Shown one piece after another: positions 55,501 to 63,619 of a DNA stretch of 64,000 nt. Where the stretch lies: assembly GCF_030408615.1 (NCBI RefSeq), contig NZ_CP047187.1, positions 2,480,001 to 2,544,000 on the forward strand, in the 5' to 3' direction. This DNA comes from Corynebacterium bovis DSM 20582 = CIP 54.80. GTDB taxonomy: Bacteria; Actinomycetota; Actinomycetes; Mycobacteriales; Mycobacteriaceae. The translations under genes were made by a program, and so were the position numbers. The notes beneath the pieces are model-generated. The model saw only the letters and a program-made list of their open reading frames with translations, did no database searches and had not been told where the DNA came from. Positions within the stretch are counted from its first letter, which is position 1. Every line of letters starts with the position of its first letter.

Positions 55501-55527
55501 CGCCTGGCCTCTTAAGTTAAGTTCCAT
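52510..55527 (-). CDS. VaFE-repeat secreted surface protein without an obvious sorting tail
   Basis: The 1005-aa protein has a signal peptide (cleavage near SAHA-DPS), an N-terminal domain with GYGWCIDLG resembling corynebacterial adhesin heads, two stalks of TTTSEAP repeats (about 270-310 and 460-500), and four beta domains carrying the VaFE signature (AVAFEEL, AVAFETL, AVAFESL, QVAFETL). Such domains form isopeptide-stabilised fibres. The C terminus ends SIPSGAAHLDAGMPLFI with no LPxTG, hydrophobic helix or basic tail, unlike usual anchored members. The ATG at 55527 has GAGGGG 5 bp upstream. Composition is less GC-rich than neighbours, suggesting acquisition or strong protein-level selection. 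Confidence 0.9.
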   Translation of the reverse strand: MELNLRGQAARRVLSLLAAVAVVMVWAIVVPHGSAHADPSTGSDDTVNIEPAFPNIPHGTVFGDGGVISINDKLGYGWCIDLGVPEPSKAPNKYTTPQKLTHVAPLMTAENGKLGPDHKVQPITPVALEGHRKDAAVYIIKELIKQYKSGVRPRSVTDEAFRLNVALQTLLTSSRQRFGTEMSKQLQNDPGFPEFFEKLTGFALRDANNNPYLEYTGNSDHPIPTSGPNEFITVIPPNDYSIEKLWMTGQGGNQRIIPVDQPGLDIPEDKPSETPTTTSETPTTTSEAPTTTSAAPTTTEPAPATTSEVPAQQPKPEPKHPKIATQAKLDGKKAVVAGATVNDTVTYKDLVPGKKYTLSASLVDKSDESKVLGKGTKEFTPSEANGEVVVPITVDQSVSEPVKAAVAFEELSSTEVNAKGEDSPKGGDTPETTSDDNQVADHKDINDENQTVTSEDQPTESAAPTTTSEAPTTTSEAPATTSEVPTTTSEAPATTTSEVPSESSEAPISTKKLAPTESAKPELPVSEVTPKIQTEAKFADKKEIVAGTVVNDTVTYTNLIPGKQYTLTAELMDKKDGTTVVGHGSVTFTPESTDGSVVVPITVDDSVTEVVPAAVAFETLTSTQVDAEGKDDVKGDKTPETKDDNQVAKHRDITDQKQTVTSDSAAERHPKIATEAKFENKKEIVAGTKINDTVMFEDLVPNTRYTLTAQLMDKKDGTTVLGHGSTSFIPTTSNGSVVVPITVDESVTEPVASAVAFESLTSTDVDAQGKQNPQGGDTPDDVSDDNQIAEHKDINDDNQTVTSGESKPSSEQQVTPAAGKPGVPAGQGRGGQPSISTHAEIKDNGPLVEGAVVVDQVRFTGLQPGKKYTLEANLVCKADGQPTQARSTVEFVPNQADGKVNVPISVTDAGCSEQVAFETLKDASGAVVATHHDITDADQTVTDHDQPGPNGPGDDQVTPDEGVTVLEQGGVPDSGAPLPADAGRQEIRSIPSGAAHLDAGMPLFI

Positions 55528-56403
55528 CTTTTCCCCTCTGAAGGTCAAGAGTACGAAGACACGTGCACAATGCCCATAATTACAATCCGCGCAGGCGGCT
55601 CACGTTTCCTCCGCTGCGGACCAATTAGGGTCAGCTCAGCCTGCTGGTGTGCCAGGTTGTGTGCTTCAGATTGCTAAGGGCCAAGGCGACGCTACCACCC
55701 AGTAGCACGACTGCTCCAGTCGAGTTTTACAGGCATTATGCTGCGCATCGACCTTCATTGAAGCCGCAGCGTATGCCGTTGGGCCCGGTGCCGCCGGCCG
55801 CGGCGAGCAGCGCGAACAGGTTCGTCGAATAGAAAATTGCCGCTTCAGACCTACCCCGCCTTCAGCCTCCTTATACGCAGCTTAAGCGTGCTGACCTCAC
55901 GATTGAACGTGCGTCACGCGCGCTTTACCCGTGGATTTGGCCCGTGCACGCATTTCGTAACCGATAGCTTCACGCCCGCCACGCAGGACTGCCCGATATG
56001 CGAAAGTATACGTTCATCGATACTTTCGAAATATTGGGGTCTGCTCATCGGGACTTTAGTTTTTACAAATCCTCCCCCGGCCGGGGGTACGCAATACGTG
56101 CATTTCCCACCCATTGTCAGCCACCCTCCCCGCGGCGCCTCCTACCGGAGCGGCGGGGCGCCCGTCACTGCCGCACAATGCCGCCCCTTCGCCCGGCCCC
56201 CATGCCTACCTGCACCAATCGGACGTCGCGCCGTGTGATCGCCTCTATTTTGGCCAGAGAGCCGCGCACTGACGCTCTGTCACTGTGACGCCTTTCGTAC
56301 TACTCATGGGACCGTCCTGATCGACCGTCTCACGGGTCCGGGACCGAATTCTGGCCCTCATCTCCGTTGCCCGCCCGACCCGGCCCGCAGTATTCTGCCC
56401 CGC
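55528..56403. other. Relatively AT-rich intergenic region with a hairpin
   Basis: This 876-bp spacer between divergent secreted-protein genes is clearly less GC-rich than the rest of the window. Short frames exist but none has a ribosome site and a recognisable product. At 56001-56028 a 9-bp perfect inverted repeat (CGAAAGTAT/ATACTTTCG) with a 10-nt loop stands out. It may be regulatory DNA or the remnant of an inserted segment. Confidence 0.6.
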
Positions 56404-57003
56404 ATGACAAAGACCTCTCTTCTCCGCCGGGCTGTCTCGGCCAGCCTCGCCACTGCCGCCATCACCGGCGGACTGTCCGTCATCTCCACCGGAACGGCCA
56501 CCGCCGCGGTAAGCCACGAGCAGTGTGTCGCGGCGACAGCCGCCGCCGAGGCCGGCCGCCCGATCGAGAACGTCGAGGCATTTCGCCTTCCGCGGACCTT
56601 CATCAACAAGGACCATGAGCTGCGCATCTACTTCAAGGGGGAGAACCCCAACCCGGCGGCGGTCACCAAGGCCGTCAACGACTGGAACACGGCACTGAAG
56701 GGCCGGGTCACCCTCCGCATGGTGACGGACCCCTCTGAAGCCGACGTCACCATGGTGAACGATCCCGGCCCGCTGAGCTGGTACGCCGGTCGGCTGGACA
56801 TCCGGACGGGTCTCATCGAGGTCTACCTGTCGCGACTGCGCGGTGAGAGCGCGCCCAAGGTCGTGGCGCACGAGCTCGGCCACGCCCTGGGCTCCATCGA
56901 CACCGGCTGTGTGAGCACCCTCATGAGCGGCCAGCCGGACAGCGCTCCGGCCTACACCCCGACCCCGCTCGACGTCGCCATCATCCTCCAGGGCCGGTAC
57001 TGA
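56404..57003 (+). CDS. Secreted snapalysin-like zinc metalloprotease
   Basis: A 199-residue exported protein: basic start, hydrophobic core and a probable ATAA cleavage near 37. The catalytic motif HELGHALGSID near 158 fits HExxHxxGxxD of the small neutral proteases (peptidase M7, snapalysin). VSTLMSG follows as the Met-turn. Snapalysins are known from Streptomyces as milk-protein-degrading enzymes. It may act on host or surface proteins; the substrate is unknown. It is convergent with the efflux gene. Confidence 0.85.
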   Translation: MTKTSLLRRAVSASLATAAITGGLSVISTGTATAAVSHEQCVAATAAAEAGRPIENVEAFRLPRTFINKDHELRIYFKGENPNPAAVTKAVNDWNTALKGRVTLRMVTDPSEADVTMVNDPGPLSWYAGRLDIRTGLIEVYLSRLRGESAPKVVAHELGHALGSIDTGCVSTLMSGQPDSAPAYTPTPLDVAIILQGRY

Positions 57004-57127
57004 CCCGCCCCGGTCACCGGTCCCCCGCGCCGTCCCCGCAGGTCACCCCGCCCGGTCGGTCACAGGTCACCCCCCCCCGCCAGGTCACTCCCCCATCGGT
57101 CCCCCGCCCCCAGGCCCCCCGCCCCGG

Positions 57128-58651
57128 TCAGTCCCCCACCCGGTCGGCGTCGCGCCGGTGGTCGACGACGTCGAGCCGCAGCACGACCGTCGCGACGAGC
57201 AGCGCGACGGACACGACAGCCGCGGTGATGAACGCGACATGGATGCCGGCGCTGAGCGTCTCCCGCGGCCCGGCCCCGGGCCCGGCGGCGAGGGCCGACC
57301 CGATGCCCATGACGGCCACGAGCACGGTCGCCCCGGCAGCCCCGGCGACCTGCTGGAACGTGTTGACGATGGCGCTGCCGTGGGAGGCGATCCGCTCCGG
57401 CACGGCGGCGAGCGCGTTCGACATGAGCGGGGTCATGACGAGCCCCACGCCGAGGTTGAGGATGACGGTCACGCCGGTGAGGTACCAGGCGGAGGTGCTC
57501 TCCGTCATGAGGGCCAGCCCGACCATCGCGACCGTCAGGCACGCCGCCCCCGGGATGATGAGCGGGCGGGTGCCCCGGACGTCGAAGGCGCGCCCGACCA
57601 GCGGACCGGTGACGGCCATGACCACCCCGCCGGGCAGCGTCGTCAACCCTGTCGTGAACTGCGACAACCCCATGACATCCTGGGCGAACAGCGGCATGAG
57701 GATGATGAACCCGAAGAGCATGCCGAAGGCCAGCAGGAGCAGCACGAGCGAGAGGACGAACTCGCGGATGCGCATCGGTTCGAGGTTGAGCAACGGCGAC
57801 CGGCCGCCGCGGCGGAGGCGCTCCTGCCGTCGGACGAACACGGCGAGCACGACGAGCCCGACGACCAGGCTCCCGACCGGCACGAACGGCGCCGCCCCCT
57901 GCGCGATCTCCCCGAGCCCGGACAGCCCGTAGAGCGCGGCGGCGAAGCCCACGGCGGAGAGCCCGACCGACGGCACGTCGAGAACCGGTCGCCCGGCCTG
58001 GCCCACGTTCTTCACGAGCACGGCCCCGACGACGAGCATGATGACGATGAGCGGCGTCATGACGCCGAAGATCCACCGCCACCCGAGGCCCTCGAGGATG
58101 AGCCCGGAGACCGTCGGCCCGAGCGCGGGCGCGGCGGCGATGACGACGGACATGAGGCCGAAGACCGAGCCGCGGCGTTCCATCGGCACGAGCTCGATGA
58201 TCGTCGTCATGAGCAGCGGCATGACCAGCGCCGTGCCGACGGCCTGCACGATCCGGCCCAGGAGCAGCACCGCGAAGACGGGCGCGAACGCCGCGACGAG
58301 CGTGCCGGCGAGGAAGATCGTCAGCGCGGCGATGTACACCGCGCGGGTGCTGAACCGCTGCAGGATCCACCCGGTGAGCGGGATGACCACCGCGGTCGTC
58401 ACCATGAAGCCGGTCGTGAGCCACTGGGCCGCCCCGGGGGTGACCGCGAACTGGTCCATGATGACGGGCATCGCGACGGAGAGGGTGGTCTCGTTGAGGA
58501 TGACGACGAAGGCCGCCGCGACGAGGATGCCGATGAGCAGGCGCGTGGCGGGGGGCATGGGCGGGACGTCCCCCGGGGAGGCCGGCCGGGCGGCGGGCGC
58601 CCCGGCGTCCGGGGTGGTGGTCGGGCCGCGGTCGTGGTCGGGCGTGGGCAC
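57128..58651 (-). CDS. MFS multidrug efflux transporter, DHA2 (EmrB/QacA) family
   Basis: A 507-residue transporter with 14 predicted helices. It has the early motif LNETTLSVAMPVIMDQF, WLTTGFMVTTAVVIPLTGWI and motif C-like GPTVSGLI. It exports drugs or hydrophobic compounds by proton antiport. The GTG at 58651 has GGAGGAA 7 bp upstream. The divergent alcohol dehydrogenase is separated by a 437-bp spacer that contains the isolated hairpin element. Confidence 0.93.
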   Translation of the reverse strand: MPTPDHDRGPTTTPDAGAPAARPASPGDVPPMPPATRLLIGILVAAAFVVILNETTLSVAMPVIMDQFAVTPGAAQWLTTGFMVTTAVVIPLTGWILQRFSTRAVYIAALTIFLAGTLVAAFAPVFAVLLLGRIVQAVGTALVMPLLMTTIIELVPMERRGSVFGLMSVVIAAAPALGPTVSGLILEGLGWRWIFGVMTPLIVIMLVVGAVLVKNVGQAGRPVLDVPSVGLSAVGFAAALYGLSGLGEIAQGAAPFVPVGSLVVGLVVLAVFVRRQERLRRGGRSPLLNLEPMRIREFVLSLVLLLLAFGMLFGFIILMPLFAQDVMGLSQFTTGLTTLPGGVVMAVTGPLVGRAFDVRGTRPLIIPGAACLTVAMVGLALMTESTSAWYLTGVTVILNLGVGLVMTPLMSNALAAVPERIASHGSAIVNTFQQVAGAAGATVLVAVMGIGSALAAGPGAGPRETLSAGIHVAFITAAVVSVALLVATVVLRLDVVDHRRDADRVGD

Positions 58652-58898
58652 TGCTGTTCCTCCGGTGGTCGGACGGTCGCGTGGGGGCCGGCCCCGGGGA
58701 ACGGGGCACGCCTCCGACGGGCCGACGCGGCGTGGCCGGGAGGGGGTCCGCGGCCGTCAGAGGCTGATCCGGCACGAACCGCCAACGGTACCGGCAGCGC
58801 GGTGGGTGCTGCAATTCCGTGCACCGCGCCCGGCCCGGCCCCGCCCGCCCGGCCCACTCCCGGCCGCCCGCGCCAGCCCAGCCCCGCCCGGCCCCGCG

Positions 58899-58955
58899 GT
58901 GTGGCTAAGTTTTTTGCACGAATCAGGCCCAAAACGTGCAAAACCTTAGCCACAC
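58899..58955. repeat. Isolated copy of the hairpin element found four times before the NRPS
   Basis: Outer arms GTGTGGCTAAG/CTTAGCCACAC and inner arms TTTTGCACG/CGTGCAAAA form a long interrupted stem. It matches the reverse strand of the 13.1-13.8 kb cores in layout and much of the sequence, but not in the GC-rich flanks. It lies in the 58652-59088 spacer, which has no gene. Confidence 0.85.
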
Positions 58956-59088
58956 CGGCGGGCCACCGGTGACCCACCGGCGCACCACCGCTGGACAACC
59001 GCCGCCGACCCGCACGCCAACCCTCCCCACCCCGACCCGCGGCGACGACCCGCGGCGGCGACCCGCGCGGCCCACGTACGGTGGGGGC

Positions 59089-60153
59089 ATGGACGTTGCA
59101 TGTTACGCGGCCCCGGCCGCCGGAGCCCCCCTGGAGAAGAGCACCCTCACCCGTCGTGAGCTGCGACCGGACGACTGTCTGCTCGCGATCCGCTGGGCGG
59201 GGATCTGCCACTCGGACATCCACACGGTCAACGGCGACTGGCCCCACGACAACTTCCCGATGACCCCGGGCCACGAGATCGTCGGCGAGATCCTCGAGGT
59301 CGGCCCGGAGGTCACCCGGTTCTCCCCCGGTGACGTCGTCGGCATCGGCTGCCTGGTCGACTCGTGCGGGGAGTGCACCCCGTGCTCGGAGGGGTTCGAG
59401 AACTACTGCGAGAACGGCGCGACCGGCACGTACAACGGGGTCGACCGGCACGACGGGTCGATCACCCAGGGCGGTTACTCCACCCACATCGTGTGCCGCG
59501 AGGCCTTCCTCGTCCGCATCCCGGATCCCGGGGACGGGCTCGGCGTGGACAGCCCGCGGGTCGCGGCGATGACGCCGCTGCTGTGCGCCGGGGTGACCAC
59601 CTACTCCCCCCTGCGGCACTGGAAGGTCGGGCCCGGCACGAAGGTCGCCGTCGTCGGCATGGGTGGCCTGGGGCACGTCGCGGTGAAGCTCGCCGCGGCG
59701 ATGGGTGCGGAGGTCACGGTCCTCTCGCACAGCCTGTCGAAGAAGGACGACGGCCTCCGCTTCGGTGCGTCGCACTATTACGCGACGTCGGAGGACGGTT
59801 TCGAGAAGGAGCACGACTCGGAGTTCGACCTTATCCTCAACACGGTCTCCGCGCCGCTGGAGATCTCCCGGTATGTGTCGATGCTCGCCTTCGACGGCAC
59901 GCTCGTCATGCTGGGGCTGCCGCCCGGGGGCCTGCGGTTCGGGGCCGCCCAGGTCATCGGGAAGCGACGCAGTGTCGCCGGCTCCGCGATCGGCGGACTG
60001 CCGGAGACCCAGGAGATGATCGACTTCTGCGCCGAGCACGGCATCGTCGCGGAGTCGGAGGTCATCGCCGCCGACCGGATCAACGAGGCGTACGAGCGGG
60101 TCACCGCGTCGGACGTCCGCTACCGCTTCGTCATCGACGCGAAGACCTTCTGA
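59089..60153 (+). CDS. Zinc-dependent NAD(P) alcohol dehydrogenase, cinnamyl-alcohol-dehydrogenase type
   Basis: A medium-chain dehydrogenase of 354 aa: catalytic zinc ligands in GICHSDIHTVNGDW and GHEIVG, a structural-zinc Cys cluster (CLVDSCGECTPCSEGFENYC, given in part), and the cofactor motif GMGGLGHVAVKLA near 190. The substrate is probably a primary alcohol or aldehyde, with NADPH likely. The ATG at 59089 gives the normal family length; an upstream extension through the repeat element is unlikely. Confidence 0.94.
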   Translation: MDVACYAAPAAGAPLEKSTLTRRELRPDDCLLAIRWAGICHSDIHTVNGDWPHDNFPMTPGHEIVGEILEVGPEVTRFSPGDVVGIGCLVDSCGECTPCSEGFENYCENGATGTYNGVDRHDGSITQGGYSTHIVCREAFLVRIPDPGDGLGVDSPRVAAMTPLLCAGVTTYSPLRHWKVGPGTKVAVVGMGGLGHVAVKLAAAMGAEVTVLSHSLSKKDDGLRFGASHYYATSEDGFEKEHDSEFDLILNTVSAPLEISRYVSMLAFDGTLVMLGLPPGGLRFGAAQVIGKRRSVAGSAIGGLPETQEMIDFCAEHGIVAESEVIAADRINEAYERVTASDVRYRFVIDAKTF

Positions 60154-60222
60154 CCCCGCGGGCCGGTCCCCCGGCGCGCCCTGTCTCCCCGGCGCGCCCT
60201 GCCTCCCGCGGGCCGGTCCCCT

Positions 60223-60234
60223 CCCCCCCCCCCC
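60223..60234. repeat. Run of twelve cytosines
   Basis: An uninterrupted C12 tract lies in the 175-bp convergent spacer between the dehydrogenase and thioredoxin genes. The same spacer has duplicated CCCGCGGGCCGGTCCC and CCCCGGCGCGCCCTG blocks. Such runs are prone to length change or to miscalling. Confidence 0.8.
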
Positions 60235-60328
60235 GGCGCGACCGGCGTGACGGCCCCGCCGGGGTGTGCGGGCCCGCGGGCCCGCCGTCGCGGTCAGCTC
60301 TCCGCGGCGGCCTGCCGCGCCGTCGCGG

Positions 60329-60709
60329 TCAGCTCTCCGCGCCGCCGTTCTTCTCCGCCTCGGCGATCTGCCGGCGGACGTCCTCCATGTCCAGGGCCTC
60401 GACCTGCGCGATGACGTCGTCGAGCGCCTTCGCCGGCAGCGCCCCGGCCTCGCGGAACACGAGCACCCCGTCGCGGAAGATCATGAGCGTGGGGATGGAC
60501 TGGATCTGCAGCGCGCCCGCGAGGTCCTGGTTCTCCTCGGTGTCGATCTTGCCGAAGGTGTGGTCCGGGTGGTTCTCGGCGGCCTTCTCGAAGACGGGCG
60601 CGAACCGCTTGCAGGGCCCGCACCACTCGGCCCAGAAGTCGAGCAGCGTGATGCCCTCGGCCTCGATGATCTGCTGGAAGTTCTCGCCGGTGACGGTCGT
60701 CGTGCTCAT
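60329..60709 (-). CDS. Thioredoxin
   Basis: A 126-residue thioredoxin with the redox site WAEWCGPCK near 30 and the cis-Pro in SIPTLMIF. A charged C-terminal helix (about 105-126) extends past the usual 105-110 residue fold. AAAGGA precedes the ATG at 60709. The stop codon lies inside a 23-bp direct repeat (60284-60306 and 60319-60341). The 333-bp gap upstream (60710-61042) holds only CCGTGCCG-type low-complexity repeats. Confidence 0.95.
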   Translation of the reverse strand: MSTTTVTGENFQQIIEAEGITLLDFWAEWCGPCKRFAPVFEKAAENHPDHTFGKIDTEENQDLAGALQIQSIPTLMIFRDGVLVFREAGALPAKALDDVIAQVEALDMEDVRRQIAEAEKNGGAES

Positions 60710-61042
60710 GCTGCGGTCCTTTCGTCGGTCCCCGGTGGCGGGCGTCTCCTGGCCCGACCGGTCCGGGCGGTCTGTGCCGGGGTCGTGTCCGTCGCGGTGG
60801 GAGGGGGTCGGGATCTCAGGTCCCGACGGCACCCTCCGCGGGCGACGGCGTCCCCGCTGTACGTGACCAACACTACGGATACGGCGCGTATTCCGCCCCC
60901 GGCCCGGCGCCGCGCCCGGCCTGCTCCCGGCCGTGCCGTGCCGCGCTCCTCCGTTCCGTGCCGTGCGTCATGCCGTCCCGTGCCGCGCCGCTCTCCCCCG
61001 ACCCGCGCCGCACCGCGCTCCTCCGCCCGCGGCCGCCGGGAG

Positions 61043-61471
61043 TCACCCGGCCACGGCCGACCCGGCGACGAAGCCCGCCACCGCGAGCACCGCCATGAGC
61101 AGCGTCGAGACGACGGCGGCGACCACCGACCGGCGGCGCAGGAGCCGCACGACCTCGACGCTCGCGGTGGAGAACGTCGTGAACCCCCCACAGAAGCCCG
61201 TGCCGACGAGCGCCGTGAGCACGGCGGCCCCCGACCCGCCTCCCGACCCGGCGCCGGCCGTCGGCGCGAGACCCGCGGCGACGCCGACGGTCAGGCCCAG
61301 CAGGAGCGACCCCAGCGTGTTGACGACGACGAGCGGCCACAGCACCGGCGGCGAGCACCGGGACGTGCGGGCCGCGACGGCACCGTCGACGACCGACCGG
61401 GCCGCCGCCCCGACCCCGCCCCCGACGGCGACGAGCACGACCGTCGGGACGTGCGCGAGAACCGTCAGCAT
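61043..61471 (-). CDS. crcB: Fluoride channel FluC/CrcB, subunit 1
   Basis: A 142-residue four-helix protein with GGGVGAAARS, NTLGSLLLG and the pore motif GFCGGFTTFSTAS. FluC channels are dual-topology dimers that export fluoride. The overlap of 7 bp with the preceding crcB gene suggests the two products form a heterodimer. No fluoride riboswitch is visible upstream of the pair. Confidence 0.93.
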   Translation of the reverse strand: MLTVLAHVPTVVLVAVGGGVGAAARSVVDGAVAARTSRCSPPVLWPLVVVNTLGSLLLGLTVGVAAGLAPTAGAGSGGGSGAAVLTALVGTGFCGGFTTFSTASVEVVRLLRRRSVVAAVVSTLLMAVLAVAGFVAGSAVAG

Positions 61472-62046
61472 GTCCCACCCCCCGGCGTGGCGGCGGTGTC
61501 CGGGACGAGCCGCTCACCGGCGCGGATCCCGGCCCACGCCGCGACGAGCCCGAGCCCGACGCTCACGGCGACGTAGGCGACCCCGACGGGCGACGGCCCC
61601 GCGACGCCCGCCGCGCCGCCCGCCGCGGACCCCGTCGTGACGGCCGCCGCGAGGGCGGAGTAGGACGTGAAGCCCCCGAGGCCGCCCGTGCCGAGGCCGA
61701 GCCGGAGGGTGCGGCGCAGGCCGGTGTCCGGGCCGGAGCGGGCGAGAACCGTCGTGAGCAGGCCGAGGAGGAGCGCCCCGACGACGTTGACGGCGAGGAG
61801 CGGGCCGAGGTCTCCCCCGCCCGGGAGCGTGGTCGCGCACCACCGGAGGACGGACCCGAGGGCACCGCCGCCCGCGACCGTCGCGACGGCGGCCGGGCGG
61901 AGGTACGGCGGGAGGGCGGCGGGCGGGGCAGCCGGCCGGTGAGTAGGCCGGTCAGCGGGCGGGTCGGCGGGACGGTCAGCGGGCCGGTCAGCGCCCGGAT
62001 CAGCGGGCGGTTCTGCGCGCGGGTGTCCTGCGGAGCCGTCAGCCAT
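61465..62046 (-). CDS. crcB: Fluoride channel FluC/CrcB, subunit 2 with Pro/Asp-rich tail
   Basis: A 193-residue protein. The first 50 residues are ADRPADRPADPP-type repeats; then the FluC core with GGGALGSVLRW, NVVGALLLGLL and LGGFTSYSALA. Two FluC genes in tandem are typical of heterodimeric channels in Gram-positive bacteria. The repeat tail is unusual. ATG at 62046 chosen. The 254-bp spacer to yceI contains GGTGGT-rich sequence and nothing else recognisable. Confidence 0.9.
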   Translation of the reverse strand: MADGSAGHPRAEPPADPGADRPADRPADPPADRPTHRPAAPPAALPPYLRPAAVATVAGGGALGSVLRWCATTLPGGGDLGPLLAVNVVGALLLGLLTTVLARSGPDTGLRRTLRLGLGTGGLGGFTSYSALAAAVTTGSAAGGAAGVAGPSPVGVAYVAVSVGLGLVAAWAGIRAGERLVPDTAATPGGGTC

Positions 62047-62300
62047 GGCGTCCACTGTAGTGGTGCCGGGGTGGCCCGGACGCAGCGCGGGAGGGGGCGC
62101 GACCGGCGCCGACGTCAGCCGTCGGGCACCCGGCCCCGGACGTCAGACGACGCCGGCCCCGGCGTGGTGGGCGCGGGGTCGGCGTCGTCGATGCACGTCA
62201 GTGCAGTTGCGGTCGTGGTGGCGAGGGTGGTGGCGGTGCTGCGGTGGTGGTGTGGTGGTGCCGTCACGACGGCCCGGGCCGGCGGTGGCCGGCCGGGTGG

Positions 62301-62846
62301 TCAGGCGTTCTTCGTCGCGGAGATGTCGAAGTGGAGGCCGATCTTCTCCGAGACGAGGGCGCCGCCGTTGTCGAGCTTCGTCTGCCAGGTCAGGCCGAAG
62401 TCGCGGCGGTTGATCTCCGCCTTGCCCTCGAAGCCGACGCGCAGGTTGCCCCACGGGTCGGTGGCGTCGCCACCGAAGTCGAACTCGACGGTGACCGGGT
62501 TCGTCTCACCCTTGACGGTGAGGTCGCCGGTGACGGAGAGGGTGGAGTCGTCCTTGGCGGTGACCGAGGTCGAGACGAAGGTGATCTTCGGGTACTTCTC
62601 GGCGTCGAAGAAGTCCTCGCCGAGGAGGTGGCCGTCGCGGTCCTTGTTGCGGGTGTCGATGCTGTTGACGTCGATCGAGAGCTCGATCTTGGCGTCCTCG
62701 AGGTTCGGGCCGGTGGTGGCCGTGCCCTCGAAGCTGTCGAAGGAGCCGCGGACCTTGGAGATCATCGCGTGGCGGGCGACGAACTCGATCTCGGAGTGGG
62801 AGGGGTCGATGGTGTAGGTACCGGAGAAATCGTTGACGCTGCTCAT
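62301..62846 (-). CDS. YceI-family lipid-binding protein (cytoplasmic form)
   Basis: A 181-residue lipocalin-like beta-barrel of the YceI family: start YTIDPSHSEIEFVARHAMIS, RDGHLLGEDFFDAEKYP, and INRRDFGLTW near the end. YceI proteins bind isoprenoid or amphiphilic ligands. There is no signal peptide, unlike E. coli YceI. GGAAAGG precedes the ATG. It is divergent from a MarR regulator, which probably controls it. Confidence 0.94.
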   Translation of the reverse strand: MSSVNDFSGTYTIDPSHSEIEFVARHAMISKVRGSFDSFEGTATTGPNLEDAKIELSIDVNSIDTRNKDRDGHLLGEDFFDAEKYPKITFVSTSVTAKDDSTLSVTGDLTVKGETNPVTVEFDFGGDATDPWGNLRVGFEGKAEINRRDFGLTWQTKLDNGGALVSEKIGLHFDISATKNA

Positions 62847-63042
62847 CGTTCACGCCTTTCCGGACGCGCTCGGCGTCCACTGTCTTCTGTGTGTGGTTTT
62901 CGCGGCGGGGCGGGACGTGGGCGTCCGGGCGGTGGCCGCCCGGTGTCACGGTCCCCGGGGCACCGGTGTCCGGGTGCCGGGGTCTCCGCCGTGCGGATCC
63001 CCGCGGATCACCGTGGTGTGCGTCACCCCGCTGACGGTGACC

Positions 63043-63071
63043 ACGCTAGACCTCCCTAGGTGATGTGTCAA
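63043..63071 (-). promoter_or_regulatory. Sigma70-type promoter for yceI
   Basis: On the minus strand TTGACA (63066-63071) and TAGCGT (63043-63048) are separated by 17 bp. It points to yceI. The overlapping ATGT-gtcaact-ACAT inverted repeat at about 63064-63078 is a candidate MarR operator serving both divergent genes. Confidence 0.6.
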
Positions 63072-63100
63072 CTACATGTCTGATGTGCAATACTTCGTCC

Positions 63101-63595
63101 ATGACGGAAACGACAACGGCTCCCCCCGTGACGTCCGGGACGTCATCGGTGTGGTTGAGCGACGACGAACAGCGCATCTGGCGTCAGTGGCGTTCCGCGA
63201 CCACCCGGATCGACTCCGAGCTCGCACGCCGGATGCAGAAGAACGGCAGCATCTCCATGTCCGACTACGCGGTGCTGGTCAGCCTCTCCGAGGCGGAGGA
63301 CCAGCGCATGCGCGTCGTCGCCCTGGCCGACCAGCTGCAGTGGGACAGGTCCCGGCTCTCCCACCAGATCTCCCGGATGGCGCGCCGTGGGCTCATCCGA
63401 CGCGAGGGCTGCCCCCGCGACGGGCGCGGCTCCTACGTCGTCATCGAGGACCTCGGCCTGGACCTCCTCGCCGCGGCCGCCCCCGGCCACGTCGCCGACG
63501 TGCGCGAACTGCTGTTCGCCCACCTCTCCGAGGAGGAGCTCGCCCAGCTCGACGCCATCACCGCGAAGCTCCAGGCCCAGTTCACCGAGGCCTGA
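63101..63595 (+). CDS. MarR-family transcriptional regulator
   Basis: A 164-residue regulator with a winged helix at about 60-125 (LADQLQWDRSRLSHQISRMARRG given in part as WDRSRLSHQISRMA, then REGCPRDGRGSYV). The ATG at 63101 is preferred over an upstream in-frame one at 63065 because the conserved region begins about 25 residues later; no strong ribosome site is present. It diverges from yceI by 254 bp. The ligand is unknown. Confidence 0.9.
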   Translation: MTETTTAPPVTSGTSSVWLSDDEQRIWRQWRSATTRIDSELARRMQKNGSISMSDYAVLVSLSEAEDQRMRVVALADQLQWDRSRLSHQISRMARRGLIRREGCPRDGRGSYVVIEDLGLDLLAAAAPGHVADVRELLFAHLSEEELAQLDAITAKLQAQFTEA

Positions 63596-63619
63596 CCGGG
63601 TCCCGGGCGGGCCGGGCCC

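Noticed and set aside
55625..55650. Further DtxR box (TTAGGGTCAGC...)
   Set aside because: Only about 12 of 19 positions agree and the right half-site is absent.
62047..62300. Fluoride riboswitch before the crcB pair
   Set aside because: No pseudoknot-like conserved stretches were found upstream of 62046; the spacer is simple GGTGGT-rich sequence.
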